This document shows, one piece after another, positions 57,145-64,000 of a DNA stretch of 64,000 nucleotides. The translations under genes were made by a program, and so were the position numbers. The stretch spans positions 992,001 to 1,056,000 of the forward strand of contig JAHLEZ010000018.1 in NCBI GenBank assembly GCA_020726505.1, written 5' to 3'. Each line of letters starts with the position of its first letter. Position 1 is the first letter of the stretch. This DNA is from Leptodontidium sp. MPI-SDFR-AT-0119 (Eukaryota; Ascomycota; Leotiomycetes; Helotiales; Leptodontidiaceae). The notes under the pieces are model-generated. The model was not told the origin of the DNA and ran no database searches. It worked only from the letters and a program-made list of their open reading frames with translations.

Positions 57145-58356
57145 CTAGAACAGCAACATCGAGCCAATGAAGTTACTCAGCACACTCCCAGTACCCCAAT
57201 CAGAACCAGACGTGATCTTCCCATACCAATTCGCTGCATACAGATCTCCGAACCTCGCCTTGCTCTGAATTTGATCGTAGTTGGCCTTGAAGAACGCACT
57301 AACTTTCCCTTTTAAGTCATTGCTGACCTTGCCTCTGCTGCCAATAGTGACGTAGAAATCGGCGATGTTTCGGAACAAGACGTCTCGCCATTGAACTTCA
57401 TCGCCATTGGCAGTCAAGTCGGCTTGCTGATTGATGACCAGAGCGGGGTTATTGCCAAATGCGCCAGTCGTGGAGGAGGCGACTGAGAGCGTAGCCTGGT
57501 CCAGATATTTGGCATCCCCAGTCGTCATGTAGAGAGATGTCAAGGCCCCGATGTAAGTGCCAGTGTTGTAGGTTAGGGAACCAGAATGTTTGGTGCAACC
57601 ACCAGCAGTCAGAGCATCGACGTTCATTATGCCCGATTTTTTGTCCAGCATCATTCGTTGCAGCCAGCCTATGGCGCTGTCTGTTGGCCCACGGAATGAT
57701 GCATCACCTGTGATGGCGAAGAGCCATGCTCCTACCTGCGCGAAAAGGCTCGTAGAGATGGCGTTCAGTCCAGAATCACTGGCCGACGCCCAATAAACAG
57801 CACCGTCGATATCGCAATCAACTGGGATGGGAGTGTCGCGCTCAATGCCACCCTTCTTGACTTTGGTACCTTGGTCCGATTTGAAAATTTGAGCGTTGGC
57901 ACCGATAGCTCGCCATTGCTTGATGCTCTGGTCGAGGAGTTCGCGATGGCCGTAGTTCTGGTACGCTCGTATCATGGCGAGACACCACCAGAGCTGATCA
58001 TCGTTGAAGTCATTCGTGCTGCCTGCCTTCTGCTGTGCAGCTGTTGATGTAGCGATGGTGAGGAGAGAAGCACCGTAAGTGTTCTCGTAAGTCCTAGTGT
58101 TAGACCAGAGATCGTAGTCCATGATGTCGTTGTAGACATTTGCCGCTATCCACCCGCCGATGTTTTTCCAACGGAACGAGTCTTTGTTGTAGAAGCCATC
58201 AAGTACTGTGATGGCTGAGGTGGCAACTTTGGCATATTCTGCGTTGACTGCACGAGTGATGTGTGTGTTGGTGTCTGACCGAGAAGTCTTGATATCGGTT
58301 GATGAGAGAGTAGCCGCAGCCGTTATGAGAGACCGGACAGAGTGAGGGATAATCAT
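57145..58356 (-). CDS. GH76 family glycoside hydrolase (alpha-1,6-mannanase type), 403 aa
   Basis: Predicted endo-alpha-1,6-mannosidase; GH76 members act on fungal cell-wall mannan (Dfg5/Dcw1) or on foreign mannan. Single exon. The adjacent catalytic Asp pair is seen in NDDQLWW (residues 118-124). Other family segments: WKNIGGWIAANVYNDIMDYD, TYNTGTYIGALTSLY and the C-terminal SDWGTGSVLSNFIGSML. The N-terminus (MIIPHSVRSLITAAATLS) is mildly hydrophobic and may be a secretion signal. No GPI-anchor tail is seen, so it is probably a secreted degradative member rather than a Dfg5-type wall enzyme. Confidence 0.9.
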   Translation of the reverse strand: MIIPHSVRSLITAAATLSSTDIKTSRSDTNTHITRAVNAEYAKVATSAITVLDGFYNKDSFRWKNIGGWIAANVYNDIMDYDLWSNTRTYENTYGASLLTIATSTAAQQKAGSTNDFNDDQLWWCLAMIRAYQNYGHRELLDQSIKQWRAIGANAQIFKSDQGTKVKKGGIERDTPIPVDCDIDGAVYWASASDSGLNAISTSLFAQVGAWLFAITGDASFRGPTDSAIGWLQRMMLDKKSGIMNVDALTAGGCTKHSGSLTYNTGTYIGALTSLYMTTGDAKYLDQATLSVASSTTGAFGNNPALVINQQADLTANGDEVQWRDVLFRNIADFYVTIGSRGKVSNDLKGKVSAFFKANYDQIQSKARFGDLYAANWYGKITSGSDWGTGSVLSNFIGSMLLF

Positions 58357-59067
58357 GATGAAGATTTATATATCGAAGCAGGGAAATAGTAGACTGATGC
58401 AATAACTATATATGTTGCGAAGAAAAGAAGGGTACTCGCCATAATATAGTCTCGACGGCCTTCACCACATCCCACTCGACGTCAACAAAGCTGCTGTGAC
58501 TTGGCCCAAACCCGAGCCATGTGTACCAAAATCAGGCCTGCCATAGGGCATACCGAAGAAAGAGTGCGGTGAGATGTGGCACTGCCATGAGCCTTGGCCT
58601 CACCTCTGCCTTGCAGTTGAGTATCCCATGCTGTAAGGATCGAAGGAGCGCTGCGCACTGAAATCATGATGAGCATGAATGAAATCCAACGTGGAGTCAC
58701 TGGACTGGCCTCTGGTCGCGAGAATCTAAGCCGACAAAGCAGAAAGAAGCAAGTTTAGGCTCCTTAACAGTCGCATTATTGACATGGCGGTTGAGTGTTC
58801 AAACAATTGACGGCTTCCCAGCCTGTAAAGCGTGTTTCCTGGTTGTGATTGTGACGATTGTTTCGTGCATATTCTGAAACTCACCCCAGAATTCGCCAGC
58901 GCATAAGGTACCTACCACGTGGATCGCCAAGAAGTGGAACAATCACCTTGAGCTGACCGATTTCATGAGTTGGAAGATCAATGCAGGAACAGATGAGATA
59001 GAGCTGTGCAACTGACATAAGAGATCGTCTTGAAAAGCCAGAGATTGAAGGGTTACGATTGTGAGAG

Positions 59068-59236
59068 CCCAATCAAAATTTAGGTTCTGGTGATTTCCCC
59101 CAGACTCGTTCGCGAAAGCCAATCAGCAATGAGTGTGAGCGCCAGAAGTTTATTTTGAGACCAACGCATTTCGTAGAGAAGCCAATGAGAGATAATACTA
59201 ACTTTAAATTGACCGAAGTCGCAACGTGCAGCCAAT
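59068..59236 (+). promoter_or_regulatory. array of four CCAAT boxes
   Basis: CCAAT at 59068-59072, 59119-59123, 59182-59186 and 59232-59236, all on the plus strand, spaced 51, 63 and 50 bases. Three are in GCCAATSA context. CCAAT is the binding site of the fungal CBC/HAP complex. Confidence 0.5.
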
Positions 59237-59238
59237 CA

Positions 59239-59271
59239 CTCAATGTCACAGCCGCAACCCGTGACATTGAG
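59239..59271. promoter_or_regulatory. perfect 11-bp inverted repeat
   Basis: CTCAATGTCAC at 59239-59249 and GTGACATTGAG at 59261-59271, separated by 11 bp. It is directly next to the last CCAAT box. It could be a dimeric transcription-factor site. Confidence 0.55.
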
Positions 59272-59825
59272 CTTGACAAACTTTTCTAGACCAGCCTTGA
59301 ACTGATTTTCTTGCCCATGACAGGATAATTATAGAAACTGTTGCTATACAATAATTTAAGGCCAACTGAACTGCTTCTGCCTTAAGCCAACAATTGCGCC
59401 GCATCGCTCCCATTTTTGACGAACAGGTTCGCCTCGCCTTTGCCGCACCAGCCCATTTCTTGGCAGATCAGGCTTTCTCTCTATCTTCGCTCAGTTCAAC
59501 GCTGTAAAGTACGGCAGGCTCGGAATTTAAATGGGCTGAGAGGAGATGGAAATACAAACTTATGGGCGATGATAAAGAAATTGTCTTATTCTGTTAAAAC
59601 ACTTTCAATTTATGGCTAGTTGCGATGTTTTGATTGGCTCCTTCACTTGTCACTATTGATTTCTCGAAGCCGTCGGCCCGGTGGCGGGTAGGGGCCATCC
59701 TTTCCAGGAAATTGCAGGTAGGAGTGACAACAAGAAGATCCCTGAAATTACAATAACATCCTGGGAATTTAGGGATCCAGCTTGGTTGACACTTTGCAGC
59801 CAACAGCCAACAGCCCACAGCCAAG

Positions 59826-61393
59826 ATGCCTTCCATCGAGGAGCTGACAATCGACCGGGTTCATGAAGCATTCAAGAGTGGGGCTTATACTTGTCGGGAG
59901 CTCGTAGAAACCTACATCGGTCGTATCAAAGCAATCGATCAAGCTGGCCCAAAGCTGAATGCCATCACTGTTATATCGTCATCATGTTTGCAAGAGGCGG
60001 ATGCTCTTGATCTGCATTTGAAGGAACATGGCTCTTTCGTTGGTTCACTACATGGGGTTCCTATTATCGTGAAGGATCAATGCGATACCGCAGGTGTTCC
60101 TACAGCCTATGGCAACATCTGCTGTGTGCATACCCCAACAGAAGATGCGACTCTGGTTAAAAAGCTGAGAGCTGCGGGCGCAGTCATCTTGGCCAAGAGC
60201 ACGATGCCAGGTATGCGCTCCAAAATCATGTGATTTACATCTACTGAAGGCATCCAGATTTTGCAGCGTCTTTCAACTCTGCATCCTCACTTAGCGGTGT
60301 AACGTTGAATCCATACGATAATACTCGGGAAACCGGCGGCTCAAGTGCTGGTACTGGCACGGCCATCACAGCAAACATGGGACTTATCGGAGTGGGGGAG
60401 GACACTGGTGGTTCCATTCGAGTACCGGCATCGTTCTGCAACCTTGTTGGGCTGCGGCCTACAGTTGGACTCGTGTCAAGAGCTGGGCTTTCTCCTTTAG
60501 TCAAAACGCAAGATACTCCAGGTCCAATGACGAGGACCGTTCGAGATGCTGCTTTAATGTTGGATGTCTTGGTGGGATATGATGCCAAGGATCCCTACAC
60601 AGCTTCAGCTGTGATCGCGGGACCACCACGCGGAGGAAGCTATGCATCAAATCTTTCAGAGGCTGCTTTGCCAAAAGCCCGAATTGGGGTCCTGAATTCT
60701 GTATTTGGTTCGAAAGATCTGGCGGAATGCACAAGTGTTAACCAGGTAGTTCGAGCTGCACTCCTGAAAATCGGGACAACTGGTGCCACCCTTGTGGACA
60801 TCGAAATCCCTGACATAGACTACTATGTCCGCACAAGCTCTACATACATGTCTCGATCACGATATGACATCGATAACTTCCTCGCGGCTCATCCCATCAT
60901 CAAAGACGTAACCTTCGAAAGCATCCACTCGGCAAAGAAATACCACCGGTCACTGCCACTGTTCCGAAACATGGGAGCTCCGAAATCCTACAAACACCCA
61001 TACGAAGATCCAGACTATGCGGAACGTCTTGAGGTTCGGCAAGAGTTCCAGCGAGTTGTAATTGGCGTGATGGCTGAGCATAACATCGACGTCATTGCCT
61101 TCCCGAGTGTTCAGATACCAGCTCCACTCGTTTCGGATGTCTTGGGCTCGAGATTCGACAATTACTTCCCGACCAACACAAGCATTGCGAGTCAACTCCA
61201 CCACCCTGCTATTTCAATTCCTGTTGGCTTCACAGAGGGGACTGGTTTACCTGTGGGTCTGGAGTTTGTTGGTATTCCCTACTCCGAGCAAAGATTGTTG
61301 GAGCTTGCTTATAGCGTGGAAGCTTTGATCGGTGCTAGAAAGGCTCCGGAATTTGATTGTCTTGAGAAAGCTCAGGATGGCTCTGGTATTTGA
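59826..61393 (+). CDS. amidase signature enzyme, 506 aa
   Basis: Hydrolyses carboxamides to acid and ammonia. Exons 59826-60210 and 60258-61393 (intron 47 nt). The Ser-cisSer-Lys triad region is visible: Lys83 in PIIVKDQ, Ser pair in GGSSAGTG (157-158) and Ser181 in EDTGGSIR. The VPASFCNLVGLRPT and TPGPMTRTVRDAALMLDVL segments that follow are typical. No signal peptide, so probably cytosolic. Length is normal for fungal acetamidase/glutamyl-amidotransferase-like amidases. Natural substrate unknown. Confidence 0.94.
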
Positions 61394-61762
61394 GCGGCGA
61401 TGTATCACTTTACGACAGGGTGCCAGCTTAAGAAATGGCCTTGCATTGGGGATGGAGAATGAAACAAGGTGTACCAGGTAGAATATTGGCCAGCGCCTCG
61501 ACATCGCAAACATTCGGTGTCAGGGGACTGAAGTCAACCTCAAATTCAGCCTTTGTTCCTTCCTTGGTGATTTTCCTCCGTCATATTACAGCTAGTCCGC
61601 AATTTTCAACTGTGGCCAATGTTGCAGCATTGGGGCAAGCCCCGGAAGATGTATATTGAGGAATAAGAGAGGTGATGTTAATTGTCATGCCATGTCTCAC
61701 ATAGCCATGCTTTGGCTACTTTCTACTGCTATACTTTAGGACTCAAAGCAAATCCAACAACT
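61394..61762. other. intergenic between convergent genes
   Basis: About 370 bp, no gene. Confidence 0.4.
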
Positions 61763-62839
61763 CTAATCACGAAAAGCATGGTCAGCACTCGCCATCTTCT
61801 CCGCCCTCTCCACCGCCTTCGCAGTACATGCATCAAAGTCCTCCTTCGGTAGCCCCAACACATCGTTACTGAGTCCATGTCTCGTTTCAAAGTCACCTGC
61901 TCCATCATCGAAAAAGTCCCTAGCATACATAGCTATGCCAAAGCCCAGCCTGTTCCCCTGCTGAAACAGCTCCATGCCTTTCTTCCACCTAGCCACAGCG
62001 TCTTCGTAAGTGATGGTCCAGTCTGACTCCTTGTCCCCAGTGACGCGAAGAACGGATTCGAACATGTCTTTCTGAGACACAAGGAAGGAAGAGATGAAAC
62101 AAGGTTTGTTGAAGAAGTTCGAGAGCGTTGTGGATGCATCGTCACCATCTCGTGGCAAAATCGGCAACGATAGAAGCGCAGCCACAGCACCAGCAAACTG
62201 TTCCCAGGTACTGGTATTGATCTTCACTGTCCCATCACCATAGAAAGTCACCCTCTTCTCCTTGAAATCGAATCCATACCTCCATTCCGTACCCGCGAGA
62301 CTGAATTCATACCAGAACCCGCCTGTGACCACCAACCACTTACTTACTCCAAGACCTTCGATCAGTTTCCGACTTATCCCAAGCTTGGGTCCGAGAATAG
62401 GAGTGTCTTTGGCTAAGCCTTCGTGGGAGAGGTCATGACCCCATTCGTTGGGAATCACGTACTTGACGTTCGCTTCTGCGGCGGCTCGGATGAGGGACTC
62501 CTCTTGGTCGGGAGGAGCGGTGACGGCCATGGTGATGATGAGGACATCTTGCCCCTGGAGAGCTACAGTAAGCGAGGCAGGAGTAGAGTAGTCGATATGT
62601 GTTGTTTTTAGAGAAGGGTGAGCGGGGAAGGTAGATTTGCTTTCCCCCCGAGTCAAGACAGTGATGCTGTGCCTTCCAGTTGCGAGAAGAGAGGTGAGAA
62701 TGTAGGAACCGAGCTGCCCTCCTCCCTAATAAATGTAAGTAAATCTGAGACTGGAGGAAGAGGAAATTCGGCCGGAAAAACTTACACCAACTAGGGCGAT
62801 GTTCTTGACCGCATTCTGGTCTCTTGAAGTCTGGGCCAT
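61763..62839 (-). CDS. NmrA-like/isoflavone reductase-like NAD(P) protein, 338 aa
   Basis: Atypical short-chain dehydrogenase. Exons 62839-62786 and 62725-61763 (intron 60 nt, phase 0). The dinucleotide motif spans the intron: IALVG joined to GGGQLGSYI. SITVLTR follows as the strand that reads NADP, then DVLIITMAV and a YVIPNEWGHD stretch typical of NmrA-like proteins. The classic YxxxK is not obvious, as usual for NmrA relatives that sense redox or reduce phenylpropanoids. C-terminal half has WEQFAGAVAALLSLP. It may act as an enzyme or as a regulator. Confidence 0.88.
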
Positions 62840-64000
62840 TTTGACGGAGATGTGGATGGGTTTGTAAAGTTGAGTGTGAAGTGAAGATATGATCGTGACT
62901 GACGGGCGAATGTGGTGAGGACGCGAGAGCTTTTATATCTGCGTCCTTGACACCCAAACATTGATAAGCAGCGAAATCCTTCACATAAGTCCGCTCATTA
63001 TCTCCTCAAACTCCTCAACGCATCACAACGAAAGTAGTTCGTCAATGCGGAGTCCTTTCGATTCGTTATTACTTTCTTCTTACGTCGTCATCAAATCAAA
63101 ATACGAAAGGTGGTTAGTCTCGGCTGTATCCGAGCACAGAAATACGAATCGTGGTTAGACTGGATTTCATACAAGGCCTATTTCGGAAGTGGGGCTTATC
63201 TCCGCCCGAGAAAGAAGAACACATGGGGGAAAGGATTTCGGCGACGAATGCCGATTTTGTTGAACAAACAGATGTATCACGGAGATAGATGATAAAAAAT
63301 GACTGGAAATGGCATTCTTGTTTCTCACCCTTTTCTTACAGCTCAATCTGCATCGAACACAACGGAGCTTTCTCGGTACATCTCGCTGCACAAAATCTGA
63401 GCCTCTGCTTAAGCCACTGATTCATCCTTTCACTCAATCTTTCCAGATAAATGATTTCAAAACTCTGGAGCACCGATGCTGGTAATATCAAATTAAGCTC
63501 GTTATCAATATGAGCTGGATAGAAATCAGAACTAATCAGGTATGCCAGCATTTAGTTTCCGAAGTACACTGGGATCAAAATAACAGCAAAGAGGAAATTG
63601 ATACCAATCTTAGGCCTCGCCTTTAATGTGAGAATTCTGTTCTTGACGTTTCCTGTCTATTGGAGTGTGGTGGGTTGATATTACCATTGCGATTTCGAAC
63701 TGCGACAAAGACTGTTTCGGGAACATAAACATATTTCAGCACTTGAAGTCAGCCAGTCAGGCTGCTACTGAGATTGCTCTCTCCTCACGGCCAGGAAATA
63801 GGAAGTTTCCTATGATCATTTTTCATGTGAAATTGTCTCGTACAGGGGTATTTTAGACGCAAGAAACAGCCCACAATCCCAGAAAGCTAAACTTTTTGGC
63901 CGAGGCATCATAAACAAGAAGCAGCTATGCCGCACCATTTCGCCTCATGTCGAGCTAATTTAGTCACTCTTCCAATCACTGGCTCTCAGCAAATCTAGAA
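62840..64000. other. window end, no gene recognised
   Basis: About 1.16 kb. Short ORFs (63,336-63,551 - and 63,665-63,856 +) lack motifs. A gene continuing beyond the window is possible. Confidence 0.35.

Larger units (their letters stand above)
58357..59825. other. 1.5 kb shared upstream region, GH76 and amidase
   Basis: Divergent intergenic region with four CCAAT boxes and an 11-bp inverted repeat (listed separately). No convincing ORF. Confidence 0.5.

Noticed and set aside
1..64000. tRNA or 5S rRNA genes
   Set aside because: No convincing A-box/B-box pair or cloverleaf was seen by eye; a covariance search would be needed to exclude them.

Overview
The window reads as nuclear DNA of a filamentous ascomycete (Pezizomycotina). 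The genes carry many short GT-AG introns, mostly about 47-100 nt with CTAAY or CTGAC branch sites. The gene set fits too: HET-domain and degenerate kinase genes, a PRISE reductase, GH76, FRE-type ferric reductase, a LaeA-like methyltransferase and NmrA. Leotiomycetes (Helotiales) is my best guess, but that is inference only. No rRNA, tRNA or CRISPR was recognised.

Layout. 1-5.2 kb: a small zinc-ribbon-like ORF, then a complete 4.5 kb TA-flanked DNA transposon (618-5144) with an intact five-exon transposase. 5.2-11.2 kb: sparse DNA with an uncharacterised cysteine-rich protein gene and a decayed mevalonate kinase (ERG12) copy. 11.2-18 kb: a long gene-free leader and the casein kinase 1 gene. 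19.7-26.8 kb: two divergent kinase-like genes. The left one is fused to a HET domain, and its linker appears to be encoded by four successive 3-nt exons, which is the most unusual signal here. 28.7-42.2 kb: a metabolic block (PRISE reductase, metallo-beta-lactamase hydrolase, two alpha/beta hydrolases, acyl-CoA dehydrogenase with a 5-nt exon, SnoaL-like protein, flavin-reductase-like protein) that may serve one catabolic or secondary-metabolic route. 42.9-48.2 kb: a CorA-like membrane protein and a ferric reductase. 48.5-56.5 kb: a graveyard of broken genes (phosphotransferase, sugar transporter, HET-type fragment, LaeA-like methyltransferase), including a 779-bp hAT-like MITE with an 8-bp target duplication. 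57.1-62.8 kb: GH76, amidase and NmrA-like genes. The last 1.1 kb holds nothing I can name.

Three patterns recur. First, tiny exons: four of 3 nt and one of 5 nt, all frame-consistent. Second, decay: in several broken genes the stop falls where a Trp codon is expected (TGG to TAG or TGA), as RIP-like C-to-T mutation would produce. Third, transposon activity of different ages. Exon boundaries were placed by hand from splice signals, phase and family conservation; no alignment or RNA evidence was available.
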